A program made the position numbers and the translations under genes. The notes under the pieces are model-generated. The model had not been told where the DNA came from. It did not search any database and worked only from the letters and a program-made list of their open reading frames with translations. From positions 372,001-436,000 of the forward strand of contig NZ_FQUE01000001.1 of the NCBI RefSeq assembly GCF_900128995.1: a DNA stretch of 64,000 nucleotides. Direction: 5' to 3'. Of this stretch, positions 1-11,476 are shown piece by piece (position 1 is the first letter of the stretch; every line of letters starts with the position of its first letter). The stretch comes from Loktanella atrilutea. GTDB lineage: Bacteria; Pseudomonadota; Alphaproteobacteria; Rhodobacterales; Rhodobacteraceae.

Positions 1-133
1 TCAGGCTGTGCAACTGATCCAGACTCCGCGCCCGATCCGCCACGGCGTCCCAGCCGGCGGCCTGCGCCGGTAGGCGCGTTGCGGTGGCGGCCAGCGTGCC
101 GGCAAGGAAGAGGCGTCGGGTCAGGTCTGTCAT
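1..133 (-). CDS. Partial TAT-exported protein, N-terminus only
   Basis: The ATG lies at 133-131 and 44 codons are visible before the left edge. The N-terminus MTDLTRRLFLAG has a twin-arginine signature (T-R-R-L-F-L) followed by a small-residue hydrophobic stretch ending near A-Q-A-A-G, so export by the Tat pathway is likely. The first mature residues (WDAVADRARSLDQLHSL) resemble the start of class C beta-lactamase-like serine hydrolases. That is a weak inference because no catalytic motif lies inside the window. Confidence 0.5.
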   Translation of the reverse strand, partial: MTDLTRRLFLAGTLAATATRLPAQAAGWDAVADRARSLDQLHSL

Positions 134-190
134 GGCCCTCAGATGGGGCGGCGGCGGCCCCCGGCCACTCACCGCCCGATCACGCCTGTG

Positions 191-1174
191 TCAGAGCGTC
201 AGGATCGTCGAACCGGTCGTCTTGCGCGCCTCGAGGTCGCGGTGCGCTTCTGCCACCTTGTCCAGCGGGTAGCTCTGACCGATGTTGATCGTGACGGCAC
301 CGCTGGCGACCTTGTCGAACAGGTGCTGCGCCATTTCCTGACAAACCACGTGGTCCGCGATATGGCTGAACAGGGTTGGGCGGGTGATCTGCAGCGACCC
401 CTTCTTGCCCAGCATTCCCAGATCGACCGGCGGCACCACGCCAGAGGCATTGCCGAAGCTGATCATCATGCCGACGGGCCGCAGGCAGTCGAGCGAGCCT
501 TCGAAGGTATCCTTGCCCACCGCGTCCATCACCACGTCGACGCCGCGCCCGTTGGTCAGCTCGCGGACGCGACCGACGAAATCCTCGTCCTCGTAGTTGA
601 TCATGTGCGTGGCACCATGATCCAGCGCCAGCTGACACTTCGCATCGCTGCCGGCGGTCCCGATCAGCGTGATACCCTCGCTTTTCGCCCACTGGCAGGC
701 GATCAGGCCGACCCCGCCGGCGGCGGCGTGCATCAGGACAGTGTCGCCGGCCTTCAGCGGGACCGTGCGGTGGAACAGGTATTCGACCGTCATGCCCTGC
801 AGCATCATCGCCGCGCCTTCCTCGAAGCTGATCGCGTCGGGCAGGGGGCAGACCTGTGCCGCCGGCATCACCCGGGCCGCGCAATAGGCACCCGGCGGGT
901 TGGAGGCATAGGCGGCGCGGTCGCCGACCTTGAGGTGCGTGACACCCTCGCCCACGGCCTCGATCACGCCAGAGGCTTCCATGCCGATGCCGTGCGGCAG
1001 GTCGAGGGGGTAGACACCACTGCGGTGATAGACGTCGATGTAGTTCAGGCCGCAGGCCTTGTGCGCGATGCGGACCTCGCCCCGGTCCGGGTCGCCGACG
1101 GGGCGATCCTCGATCTGAAAGACGTCGGGGCCGCCGGTGTCGCGGATGATGACGGTGCGGGCTGTATCGGTCAT
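191..1174 (-). CDS. qor: NAD(P)H:quinone oxidoreductase (zinc-independent MDR family)
   Basis: This 327-residue protein has the two-domain architecture of quinone oxidoreductases in the medium-chain dehydrogenase superfamily: an N-terminal GroES-like domain (about 1-125) and a C-terminal Rossmann domain with the nucleotide-binding turn A-A-G-G-V-G near residue 150. The zinc-binding cysteines of true alcohol dehydrogenases are absent, as expected for the Qor branch, which reduces quinones with NADPH in the cytosol. An AAAGG ribosome site precedes the ATG at 1174. It lies 86 bp downstream of the TorD-like gene on the same strand, but nothing else ties it to that group. Length is normal for the family. 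Confidence 0.9.
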   Translation of the reverse strand: MTDTARTVIIRDTGGPDVFQIEDRPVGDPDRGEVRIAHKACGLNYIDVYHRSGVYPLDLPHGIGMEASGVIEAVGEGVTHLKVGDRAAYASNPPGAYCAARVMPAAQVCPLPDAISFEEGAAMMLQGMTVEYLFHRTVPLKAGDTVLMHAAAGGVGLIACQWAKSEGITLIGTAGSDAKCQLALDHGATHMINYEDEDFVGRVRELTNGRGVDVVMDAVGKDTFEGSLDCLRPVGMMISFGNASGVVPPVDLGMLGKKGSLQITRPTLFSHIADHVVCQEMAQHLFDKVASGAVTINIGQSYPLDKVAEAHRDLEARKTTGSTILTL

Positions 1175-1260
1175 GGCGTGGGCCTTTCGGGCAGTCTTTG
1201 GGATACGGACATGGTGGTGGCCGCCGCCCGGAGGACAAGGGGCGGCAAGGGGAGGTCAGG

Positions 1261-1866
1261 TCAGGACGACATCCGGAACGCCTCGCGCTCGATCTCGAGG
1301 AAGGCGAGGCCCAGATCGCCGACGGCGGTATAGAACGCCGCCCCCTCGGCCTGGGTCAGATCGGTCATGAAGCGGTCGGCCCAGGGGCCGATATGCTTGT
1401 CGAAAAAGTCCTGTTGTGCCGCGGGCCCGGCGGGCGAACCGAACCGTCCGGTGATCAGGCCCGCCATCATCTCGAACAGGGCGGCGATGTTGTCCTCGGG
1501 ATCGGATGTGCCGCCGGACCGGGCGATTCCCAGCGTCTTCATGTCGCCACGCAGCCGCGCCAGCGGCTTGTCGTTCAGAAAGCCGGTCAGGTAGTAGCTG
1601 GCGTAGGGCAGCAGTTCGCCGCGCCCGACCCCGATGAACAGCGCGTTGTATTCGCGGGTCAGCGCCTGCGGTGTCGCGGCACCCGCCGCCCGCGCCAGCC
1701 GCTCGATGCCCTGCCCAAGGCGCGATGCGTCCCCGGTCAGGCCGGCGGTGCGGTCCAGCAATGCCTGATCGGGCGGTGCAGTCAGCAGGACGGCGAGGAA
1801 GTCGTAAAGGTCCGCGCGCAGGCGATCCTCGGGATCGATGGAAAGGGAAGAGGTGGCGTCGGTCAT
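1261..1866 (-). CDS. TorD/DmsD-family redox-enzyme maturation chaperone
   Basis: This 201-residue, all-helical acidic protein has the TorD-like pattern, with an R-x-x-L-Y-x-F-L element near residue 20 and a central E-Y-N-x-L-F segment followed by L-L-P-Y-A-S-Y-Y. Such chaperones bind Tat signal peptides and insert molybdenum cofactor into enzymes such as TMAO reductase or formate dehydrogenase. The start is chosen at 1866, where the ATG overlaps the stop of the DUF3306 gene (ATGA), showing translational coupling. The DUF3306-TorD pair normally sits beside formate dehydrogenase genes in Rhodobacteraceae, but here the next gene is a quinone oxidoreductase. The client enzyme is therefore inferred, not seen. 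Confidence 0.8.
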   Translation of the reverse strand: MTDATSSLSIDPEDRLRADLYDFLAVLLTAPPDQALLDRTAGLTGDASRLGQGIERLARAAGAATPQALTREYNALFIGVGRGELLPYASYYLTGFLNDKPLARLRGDMKTLGIARSGGTSDPEDNIAALFEMMAGLITGRFGSPAGPAAQQDFFDKHIGPWADRFMTDLTQAEGAAFYTAVGDLGLAFLEIEREAFRMSS

Positions 1867-2453
1867 GTGCTGTCTCCGAATTGAAAGCGCATGCGGCGCG
1901 GGAACGGGGGAGTGTCGTCTTCCGGCACGGGTGGCGGATCGGTTGCGGCGGGATCGGCGAGGGGAGCAGGGTCTTCGACCGTGGGCGCCTCTGCCAAGGC
2001 AGCGGGCGTCGGGTCGGTCACCGGATCGGGTTCCGGCGCAGCGGGCGCCTCGGGCACGGTCACCGGGTCGGACAACAGGCCGCGTCCGACCCGGTAAGCG
2101 CTGCGCAACATCTCCTGCCCGGTCGCGGGGACGGTATAGTCCGCATCGTAATCGTTCAGCCCGTCGAGGTTGGCCAGCACCGGGTCGGACCGCCACAGGC
2201 TGCGCAGCGCCCGGTTGCGCAGGTGCTGCGGCACGGCGCGCGCCATGAACGCGGCGAAGTCGTCCTCGCGCTGCAAGGTGTCCGGGTCCGGCAGGTCCAG
2301 CGCGTCCAGCAGTTCCGCGTCGGAGAGTTCCTCCGGGACCTGCTCCGGGCTGTCCACGGCCTCCTCGGATGGGGCCACCGGCGCCTCTTCGGCCGCGCGT
2401 TCCGCGATCAGCCCGGCACGGCGGCGGGCAAAGAACGACGGCCGGTCGGTCAC
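1863..2453 (-). CDS. DUF3306 family protein
   Basis: This 196-residue hydrophilic protein opens M-T-D-R-P-S-F-F-A-R-R-R-A-G, matching the usual start of DUF3306 proteins (a tryptophan/phenylalanine followed by an RRK-type stretch). It then has an acidic segment, the conserved core around P-Q-H-L-R-N-R-A-L-R-S-L-W-R-S-D-P-V (about residues 75-95), and a Pro/Ala/Asp-rich tail that looks disordered. The start is a GTG at 2453; no better upstream start fits the family N-terminus. It overlaps the TorD-like gene by four bases. The family's biochemical role is unknown, but it travels with formate dehydrogenase genes. Its usual partner DUF3305 is not found in the 284 bp upstream. Confidence 0.75.
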   Translation of the reverse strand: MTDRPSFFARRRAGLIAERAAEEAPVAPSEEAVDSPEQVPEELSDAELLDALDLPDPDTLQREDDFAAFMARAVPQHLRNRALRSLWRSDPVLANLDGLNDYDADYTVPATGQEMLRSAYRVGRGLLSDPVTVPEAPAAPEPDPVTDPTPAALAEAPTVEDPAPLADPAATDPPPVPEDDTPPFPRRMRFQFGDST

Positions 2454-2737
2454 GGGCGGGCCTGCGGGCGGCTGGTGTCGCACGCAGCAAAGGCGCCGGG
2501 CGTCGCGGGGGCAGGGGGCATGGGCTGTGTCGGGTGCAAGGTGAACCCTCCGATCAGGTCCGGGGCAGTCAGGTGGAACAGCGGACAACATGACGCAAAG
2601 CCCCTCCGCCGCCAAGGGCAAACTCCACCCCGCTGCCACGGGGTCGCGCCGCGGCCCGCCCGCATCACGCAGGTTTGCGGTTTACCTCCGGCCCGTTTGA
2701 TGATGAACAGGGGTCTGCACGCAGCGGAGCATTCCCC

Positions 2738-4687
2738 ATGTCCAGACCGGTCCTGATCTGCAGCTGCCTTGGCAGCCAGCGCGCCGACGGCCCAACCCTG
2801 TCAGAGGCGACCGGCCTGTCCTGTTCGCGCACCTTCGACAGTCTTTGCGACCGGCAGATCGATGCGGCCTCTGCCGCGATGGCGCAGGGCGATGTCGTCA
2901 TCGCCTGCGGGCAGGAGGCGCCCCGCTTCACCGCCCTCGCGGCAGAGATCGGCGCCACGGTCCCCGATTTCGTCGACATCCGCGACCGCGCCGGCTGGAC
3001 CGACGACGCTGACGCCACCCCCAAGCAGGCAGCCCTTCTGGCCGAAGCGATGCTGCCCGTGCCTGATGTGCGGTCGCTGGACGTGACCTCTGCCGGCACC
3101 TGCCTGATCCTCGGCCGTGACGCTGTGGCCGTCGGCGCTGCAGAGGCGCTGTCGGACATCCTCGGCGTCACCCTGCTGATGCCCGAGGAGTGGGAGGTCG
3201 AACGCCATCCCGGCTTCGACACCGTCACGGGCCGGCTGGTGCAGGCGACCGGATCGCTGGGCCGGTTCGAGACCCGGATGGACGCCCTGCGACAGGTCAT
3301 CCCCGGTGGCCGCGGCCCCGCCACCCTGACGCCCCCGCAGGACGGCGCCCGGTCAGAGTGCGACCTGATCCTCGACCTGCGCGGCGACGGCCCCCTCTTT
3401 GCCGCCGACGCCAAGCGCGACGGCTACCTGCGCGCCGACCCCGCCAGCCAGCCAGCCGTCGCTGCCGCCGTGCTGGCCGCCAGCCAGATGATCGGCACCT
3501 TCGAGAAGCCGCTTTACGTGCGCCTCGAAAAATCTCTCTGCGCCCATTCCCGCGCGGAACAGGTGGCCTGCACCAATTGCCTCGACCTGTGCCCGACCGG
3601 CGCGATCAGCCCGGACGGCGATCACGTCACCGTCGACCCGATGATCTGCGCGGGCTGCGGCGCCTGTTCCGCCGTCTGCCCGTCCGGCGCGATCAGCTTC
3701 GACGCGCCCCCGGTCGAGACGGTCTTCGCCCGCCTGACCACGCTCGCCGCGACCTACCGCAAGGCAGGCGGCACCGCCCCCCGCCTGCTGGTCCACGACG
3801 CAGAGCATGGGGCAGAGATGATCCGCCTCGCCGCCCGCTTTGGGCGCGGCCTGCCCGCGGACGTCATCCCGCTGGAGGTCGCGGCCCTTGCCGCCTTCGG
3901 CCACGCCGAGGCGGTCGCCGCACTGGGTGCGGGCTTTGCCGATGTCGCCGTGCTGCTGTCGCCAAGGACCGAGACCGAGGCCCCGGTGCGCGAGGCGGCG
4001 CTGGCCAACGCCATCGCCGGGCGCGACGCGATGGTCCTGCTGGACATGACCGATCCGGATGCGCTGTCGGATCACCTCTACGACACGCCCGCCGGTCCGG
4101 TGGTGGCGACGCCGACCCTGCAGATCGGCACCCGCCGCCAGATCACGCGCCTGGCCGCCCGCACCCTGCAGCCGCAGGCAGAGGTCATCGACCTGCCCGC
4201 CGACGCCCCCTACGGCGCGGTCCTCGTCGACACCGACGCCTGCACGCTGTGCCTGGCCTGCGTGTCGCTGTGCCCCTCCGGCGCGCTGGGCGACAACCCC
4301 GACCTGCCGCAGTTGCGCTTTCAGGAAGACGCCTGCCTGCAGTGCGGCCTTTGCGCCAACATCTGCCCCGAGGATGCGATCACGCTGGAACCGCGCCTGA
4401 ACCTGACGCCGGACGCCTTCCGCCAGACCGTCGTGCACGAGGAGGAGCCCTTTGCCTGCGTGTCGTGTGGAGAGCTCTTCGGCGTGAAGTCGACGATCGA
4501 CAACATCACGGCAAAGCTGACGGGCCACGCCATGTTCAGCAATCCCGCCGCCCTGCGGATGATCCAGATGTGCGACGACTGCCGCGTTGCCGCGCAGTAT
4601 CATTCCGACGACAATCCCTTCGGCGGCGCGCCGCGGCCGCGGCCCCGGACCAGTGCCGACTATCCGACCAAACGCCGCGACAACTAG
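2738..4687 (+). CDS. Poly-ferredoxin-like 4Fe-4S protein of formate-dehydrogenase-type clusters
   Basis: This 649-residue protein carries four Cx2Cx2Cx3C-type [4Fe-4S] ligand sets in two ferredoxin pairs: C-T-N-C from about residue 278, C-A-G-C near 304, C-T-L-C near 502 and C-L-Q-C near 532. More CxxC pairs lie near the C-terminus (C-V-S-C-G and C-D-D-C). The N-terminal ~130 residues (C-S-C-L-G start, V-V-I-A-C-G-Q-E) recall HdrA-like proteins. The ATG at 2738 is preferred because the family begins M-S-R-P-V-L; 21 further in-frame codons upstream look unrelated. It heads a five-gene operon. A soluble electron-transfer role with formate dehydrogenase is inferred from context. Confidence 0.8.
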   Translation: MSRPVLICSCLGSQRADGPTLSEATGLSCSRTFDSLCDRQIDAASAAMAQGDVVIACGQEAPRFTALAAEIGATVPDFVDIRDRAGWTDDADATPKQAALLAEAMLPVPDVRSLDVTSAGTCLILGRDAVAVGAAEALSDILGVTLLMPEEWEVERHPGFDTVTGRLVQATGSLGRFETRMDALRQVIPGGRGPATLTPPQDGARSECDLILDLRGDGPLFAADAKRDGYLRADPASQPAVAAAVLAASQMIGTFEKPLYVRLEKSLCAHSRAEQVACTNCLDLCPTGAISPDGDHVTVDPMICAGCGACSAVCPSGAISFDAPPVETVFARLTTLAATYRKAGGTAPRLLVHDAEHGAEMIRLAARFGRGLPADVIPLEVAALAAFGHAEAVAALGAGFADVAVLLSPRTETEAPVREAALANAIAGRDAMVLLDMTDPDALSDHLYDTPAGPVVATPTLQIGTRRQITRLAARTLQPQAEVIDLPADAPYGAVLVDTDACTLCLACVSLCPSGALGDNPDLPQLRFQEDACLQCGLCANICPEDAITLEPRLNLTPDAFRQTVVHEEEPFACVSCGELFGVKSTIDNITAKLTGHAMFSNPAALRMIQMCDDCRVAAQYHSDDNPFGGAPRPRPRTSADYPTKRRDN

Positions 4688-4696
4688 GAGAGACCG

Positions 4697-4908
4697 ATGA
4701 CCGACGACACCTTCAACATGTCCATGCGCAAGTTCCTGAAACAGGTCGGCGTGACCAGCCAGCAGGCGATCGAGACCGCGATGCGCGAAAAGGGCGATAC
4801 CGCCGGCCAGACCTTTCAGGCGCGCGTGGTGCTGACCATCGACGGACTGGATCTGGAACATGTCGTGACCGGCCGGATCGACGGCATGGACAAGGACGAC
4901 ACCACCGC

Positions 4909-4912
<4 letters not shown>
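4697..4912 (+). CDS. DUF6494 family small protein
   Basis: This 71-residue cytosolic protein begins M-T-D-D-T-F-N-M-S-M-R-K-F-L-K-Q, the recognisable DUF6494 signature. A strong AGGAG ribosome site ends 7 bases before the ATG. No cysteines or membrane segments are present, so it is not itself an Fe-S protein. It sits between the poly-ferredoxin gene and mrp, and its stop overlaps the mrp ATG. Function is unknown; the constant neighbourhood suggests an adaptor in Fe-S enzyme assembly (inference). Confidence 0.8.
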
Positions 4913-5969
<1,057 letters not shown>

Positions 5970-5973
<4 letters not shown>

Positions 5974-6674
5974 CAGAAGACGACGTCCCGCCGCTCTTCA
6001 CCGATTACACCAGCGCCGGCGCCGACCCTTGGCCGCTGGCCTGTGCCGCGGCGGCTGACGGAACGGATGCCGGTCTGGTCATCCATGACCTCGGCGACGA
6101 CTGGATGCGGGCGGCGGTGGTCTTTGCCCCCGACCTGCCCCTGCGGCAGAGTGCGGCGATGCTGCCGCTCTGCGGTGTGGCCCTGCAGCGGGCGCTGGGC
6201 ATCCTTGGCCCGCCGGCGCTGGTCGTTCAACTGGGCTGCGATGGCGGCGTATTCGTGAACGGGGCGGGCTGCGGTATGGTGACGATCTCTGCCGCGACGG
6301 ACGATCCCGACCGGGTGCCGGACTGGCTGGTCATCGGCCTGACATTGCACTGGGCCGACGACGGCGCCGAGGGCGGTGAGGCGCCCGACACGACGACCCT
6401 TCAGGCTGAGGGCTGCGGCGAGGTCTCACCCGCCGCGCTGCTGGCCGGTTGGCTGCGGCAGGTTCTCCTCGTCCTCGACACGTGGCAGCACGATGGGATG
6501 GCAGAGCTGCATGCGGCGTGGACCGGCATGGCGCGCGGACTGGACGACACATGCGCGATCGCGGGCACGACGGGCACGCTGATCGGCGCCGATGCGGACC
6601 TGAACCCGCTGTTGAAAACCGGCGACCGGACGCGGATGATGCCCCTGACCACCTTTCTGAGGAAGACCGCATGA
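5970..6674 (+). CDS. Biotin/lipoate-protein-ligase-like protein (DUF4444)
   Basis: This 234-residue protein resembles the biotin/lipoate ligase fold followed by a DUF4444 C-terminal region. It has a central G-C-D-G-G-V-F-V-N-G-A-G-C-G segment and a C-terminal L-L-K-T-G-D-R-T ending. The canonical ligase sequence with a lysine for acyl-adenylate chemistry is not obvious, so it may be a non-catalytic or altered member. The ATG overlaps the mrp stop and its stop overlaps the DUF6505 start. Its place in an Fe-S/formate-dehydrogenase-like operon argues against ordinary lipoate scavenging. The actual substrate is unknown. Confidence 0.75.
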
Positions 6675-7174
6675 ACCTCGCCCGCGCGATCCATTTCGAC
6701 GACAGCGACACCCGCGTCTTTCACAGCCCCGCGCGGACCGGCGAATGGTGCATTTCCGGCGGTTTCGAATTCTCGAATTGGTCACAGGGCGATCTGGTCG
6801 GCAAGGCGCGTCAGGCCTTCACCAACGGCTGGCTGGGGGTCGAGACCTTTGGCCGCACCAGTTTCGTCGCCGTGACGCCGATCACGCCGGCCGAGATCGC
6901 GCGCCTTGCCGACGCACTGGCAGCGCATTTCGTGACGATCTACGGCGCCCCGGACGTAGAAACCGCCCGGCCGACGGCGCTGGAGGAGTTGCATCAGATG
7001 ACGGAGCTTTGCGCCGGTCACGACATCAACACGCTGCTGACCGTCACCCGCGACCTGACGGAAAACGGCGTGCGCGAAAGCTTCCGCGCCCTGCCGCCGC
7101 AGGCCGCCGCACTGGACCAGTTCGCGATCCATGTGACCGACGACGCGCCGCACGGCCACGATCACGACCACTAG
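6671..7174 (+). CDS. DUF6505 family protein
   Basis: This 167-residue soluble protein begins M-N-L-A-R-A-I-H-F-D and contains the conserved stretch W-C-I-S-G-G-F-E-F-S-N-W near residue 30, which identifies DUF6505. The C-terminus is histidine-rich (H-G-H-D-H-D-H), a possible metal-binding tail. It is the last gene of the five-gene operon, overlapping the previous stop by four bases. No function is established. Co-occurrence with Mrp and the poly-ferredoxin suggests a role in metalloenzyme maturation, and the His tail could serve metal handling (inference). Confidence 0.8.
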   Translation: MNLARAIHFDDSDTRVFHSPARTGEWCISGGFEFSNWSQGDLVGKARQAFTNGWLGVETFGRTSFVAVTPITPAEIARLADALAAHFVTIYGAPDVETARPTALEELHQMTELCAGHDINTLLTVTRDLTENGVRESFRALPPQAAALDQFAIHVTDDAPHGHDHDH

Positions 7175-7189
7175 GGACGGCGCAAGGGA

Positions 7190-7618
7190 TCACGTATCGC
7201 CGGACGGAATGTTGAACCCGGGCGGCGTTAGGGTGAAACCGGCGAAGTCGAACCCGGGGGATACGGTGCAGCTGACCAGCGACCAGTCGCCGGTGCTTTG
7301 CGCCGATTGCCAGTGGCCCGCCGGCACAATGGCCTGAACCGCGTGTCCCTGCAAAACCTTTGGACCCAGCACCGTAGCATGGGCGGGCCCGGCTGACGTG
7401 GCCGCCTGGCGCAGGATCAACGGCGCGCCGGCGTGGTGAAACCAGATCTCCGTCGCATCGACGGTGTGCCAGTGGCTGATCTCTGCGGCCTTCAGCAGGA
7501 ACAGGATCGCGGTGCCGGTGGGACGGCCGGGATTGTCGGCCACCCATGTCTGGCGATACCAGCCGCCCTCGGGGTGGGGCGACAGATCCAGGTGGGCAAT
7601 CAGGTCGTCGGCAGTCAT
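7190..7618 (-). CDS. Cupin-fold protein, DUF985 family
   Basis: This 142-residue protein is a single RmlC-like cupin barrel. The opening H-P-E-G-G-W-Y-R-Q-T-W and the metal-site-like H-W-H-T-V-D-A-T-E-I-W-F-H-H (about 48-61) are hallmarks of DUF985. The start at 7618 is preferred over a codon 30 bp upstream because it follows an AAAGGA ribosome site and matches the family's M-T-A-D-D-L-I opening. It converges on the DUF6505 gene 15 bp away. Enzymatic activity is unassigned. Confidence 0.82.
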   Translation of the reverse strand: MTADDLIAHLDLSPHPEGGWYRQTWVADNPGRPTGTAILFLLKAAEISHWHTVDATEIWFHHAGAPLILRQAATSAGPAHATVLGPKVLQGHAVQAIVPAGHWQSAQSTGDWSLVSCTVSPGFDFAGFTLTPPGFNIPSGDT

Positions 7619-7749
7619 CGGGCGTCCTTTCTGAATCAGGCATCGCAAAATCTTAAACTGGGTTAATAAATGATATTCCAGGCAATCCGGTATGCAACCG
7701 AATGCCGTGCCAGCCGTTGTTGCATCAGATCACTAAACAGGAGAGAACA

Positions 7750-8379
7750 ATGAATATTCTCAAGACAAGCACCGCAGCCCTGGCCCTCACACTCGCCGGT
7801 TCGATGGTATCCGCCGAGAGCCACATGAACGCTGACGGCACCGCCGTCGACACCAATGCCGAGCAGGCAGAGCAGTCGATGGAGAATGCAGCCGATTCCG
7901 CAGGCAACGCTGTCGAGAACGCCGCCGACGCCACCGGCAACGCTGTCGAAAACGCCGCCGATGCGACCGGCAATGCGGTCGAAAACGCCGCTGCCGATGT
8001 CGACGAAATGCAGAACTTCGATCTGACGACGTCGGAAAATCTGATCCGCACCCGTGATATCACGGGCGGCCAGATCTGGCGCATGGATGCGGCGGAAGAC
8101 AACACCATGTGGACCGACAACGAGACCTATGAAGGCACCGGCGAAGGCTGGGAGCGTATCGGCTCGATCGAGGACGTCGTGCTGTCGCGTGACGGTCAGA
8201 TGGTCGGCATCGTCGGCGAAGTCGGCGGTTTCCTCGGCCTCGGCGACAAGATGGTGCTGATGCCCGTAGAGAACGTGCGTCTGACGGCGCTGGACGATGG
8301 GACCTATGCCTACGTCACGCAGATGACGCAGGAAGACATCGAAGCCGCACAGGACGTGGACGAAGGTTTCTGGGAGTAA
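7750..8379 (+). CDS. Exported PRC-barrel protein with Ala/Asn repeats
   Basis: This 209-residue protein starts at an ATG behind an AGGAG site. A Sec-type signal peptide (about 1-22, ending V-S-A-E) is followed by three near-perfect 11-residue repeats of N-A-A-D-[AS]-[TA]-G-N-A-V-E (residues 46-78). A PRC-barrel-like domain follows (about 90-205, with I-T-G-G-Q-I-W and V-V-L-S-R-D-G-Q). Such proteins are periplasmic or surface-associated in Rhodobacteraceae. The repeats are predicted helical and resemble a flexible stalk. An intrinsic terminator follows 27 bp downstream, so it is probably monocistronic. Confidence 0.8.
   Translation: MNILKTSTAALALTLAGSMVSAESHMNADGTAVDTNAEQAEQSMENAADSAGNAVENAADATGNAVENAADATGNAVENAAADVDEMQNFDLTTSENLIRTRDITGGQIWRMDAAEDNTMWTDNETYEGTGEGWERIGSIEDVVLSRDGQMVGIVGEVGGFLGLGDKMVLMPVENVRLTALDDGTYAYVTQMTQEDIEAAQDVDEGFWE
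7885..7983 (+). repeat. Three tandem 33-bp coding repeats
   Basis: These are three consecutive 33-bp units inside the PRC-barrel gene, each encoding an 11-residue N-A-A-D-x-x-G-N-A-V-E unit. The units differ by only a few bases. In-frame units of this kind can expand or contract by slippage without breaking the reading frame. Confidence 0.85.
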
Positions 8380-8406
8380 TTTCTCGGACCCAGACGTTCG
8401 ATGGAA

Positions 8407-8431
8407 GGGGTGGCGAAAGCCGCCCCTTTTT
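8407..8431 (+). terminator. Intrinsic terminator after the PRC-barrel gene
   Basis: An 8-bp GC-rich stem (GGGGTGGC/GCCGCCCC, one G-T pair) closes a GAAA tetraloop and is followed by five T's. It lies 27 bp after the stop codon. Confidence 0.85.
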
Positions 8432-8451
8432 CGTGTGTCAGACGGCCAGGC

Positions 8452-8481
8452 GGCGTGCCGGGGGCCAGCCCCCGGCACGCC
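8452..8481. repeat. Perfect 14-bp inverted repeat (hairpin element)
   Basis: Arms of 14 bp (8452-8465 and 8468-8481) flank a two-base centre. The core GGGGGCCAGCCCCC and the following C-G-A-G-A-T-A-T-T resemble the element at 60574-60620. No T-tract follows, so it is not an ordinary terminator; it is probably a dispersed palindromic element. Confidence 0.6.
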
Positions 8482-8565
8482 GAGATATTGGCGACGGTCT
8501 CAGCGCATCATGCCGAGGCGAGGCGGGACCGCGCACGAGAGGCGAGGCGGTCCACGCCGCTGCCG

Positions 8566-10771
<2,206 letters not shown>

Positions 10772-10914
10772 GGGTATTCTTTCCAAGTATCTGTGCCGAC
10801 CGGTTACGCCGAAGTGGCGCGGTTGGAAAGCGCCGGCCCGACATTTCGCGTGCGGGGCGGCGGGAAGCGGCGGCAGCGCCCTGCCGTCCGCACGCAGATC
10901 AGGCCGAAGGGGCC

Positions 10915-11325
10915 TTAGTCCTCGATCCGCTCTCCGAACAGTTCCAGCCGGTGGCCGATCAGCCGGTAGCCGAGGCGGCGGGCGATTTTTTCCTGCAGCG
11001 CCTCGATCTCGGGATCGACGAACTCGATGACCTGACCGGTCGCCATGTCGATCAGGTGATCGTGGTGGCCGCCGTCCGCCGCCTCGTAGCGGGCACGCCC
11101 GTCGCCGAAGGCGTGCTTTTCGAGGATGCCCTGCTCCTCGAACAGCTTCACCGTGCGGTAGACCGTGGCAAGCGAGATGCGCGGGTCGATGGCCGCGGCG
11201 CGGGCGTGCAGCGCCTCGGCGTCCGGGTGATCGTCGGCGGCGTCCAGCACCCGGGCGATGACACGCCGGGGTGCTGTCATGCGCAGCCCGGCGGCGGCGG
11301 CGCGGTTATGGATGGTCTGGGTCAT
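10915..11325 (-). CDS. fur: Fur-family metal-responsive repressor (Fur/Mur type)
   Basis: This 136-residue protein has an N-terminal winged helix (L-R-M-T-A-P-R-R-V and I-S-L-A-T-V-Y-R-T-V-K-L) and a C-terminal dimerisation domain with the metal-site G-G-H-H-D-H-L-I-D and E-F-V-D-P-E-I-E. It contains no cysteine, so the structural Cys4 zinc site of E. coli Fur is absent, as in many alphaproteobacterial Fur/Mur proteins. The irr-type HHH heme/iron motif is also missing. It is divergent from the TerB-like gene with 151 bp between. Iron versus manganese specificity cannot be decided from the sequence. Confidence 0.88.
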   Translation of the reverse strand: MTQTIHNRAAAAGLRMTAPRRVIARVLDAADDHPDAEALHARAAAIDPRISLATVYRTVKLFEEQGILEKHAFGDGRARYEAADGGHHDHLIDMATGQVIEFVDPEIEALQEKIARRLGYRLIGHRLELFGERIED

Positions 11326-11476
11326 GGCGCCTCGTTGATGCGTTCTGGTTCCGGTCTTAGCGAAGTTTCGCCCACGGGGCCATCGATCCGGTCCCCGATC
11401 GGCGGGACGCGCGTTTGCCGAGACACAAAGGCGCGGGATGTGGCATCCTGCGCCGCGCAGCAAGCGGGAGAAGACG

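Noticed and set aside
3190-4900. A long plus-strand frame overlapping the poly-ferredoxin gene and running into mrp's frame
   Set aside because: Its first two thirds is an Arg/Pro-rich shadow of the poly-ferredoxin and DUF6494 genes; only the last part is Mrp, whose start is fixed by the ATGA overlap at 4909.
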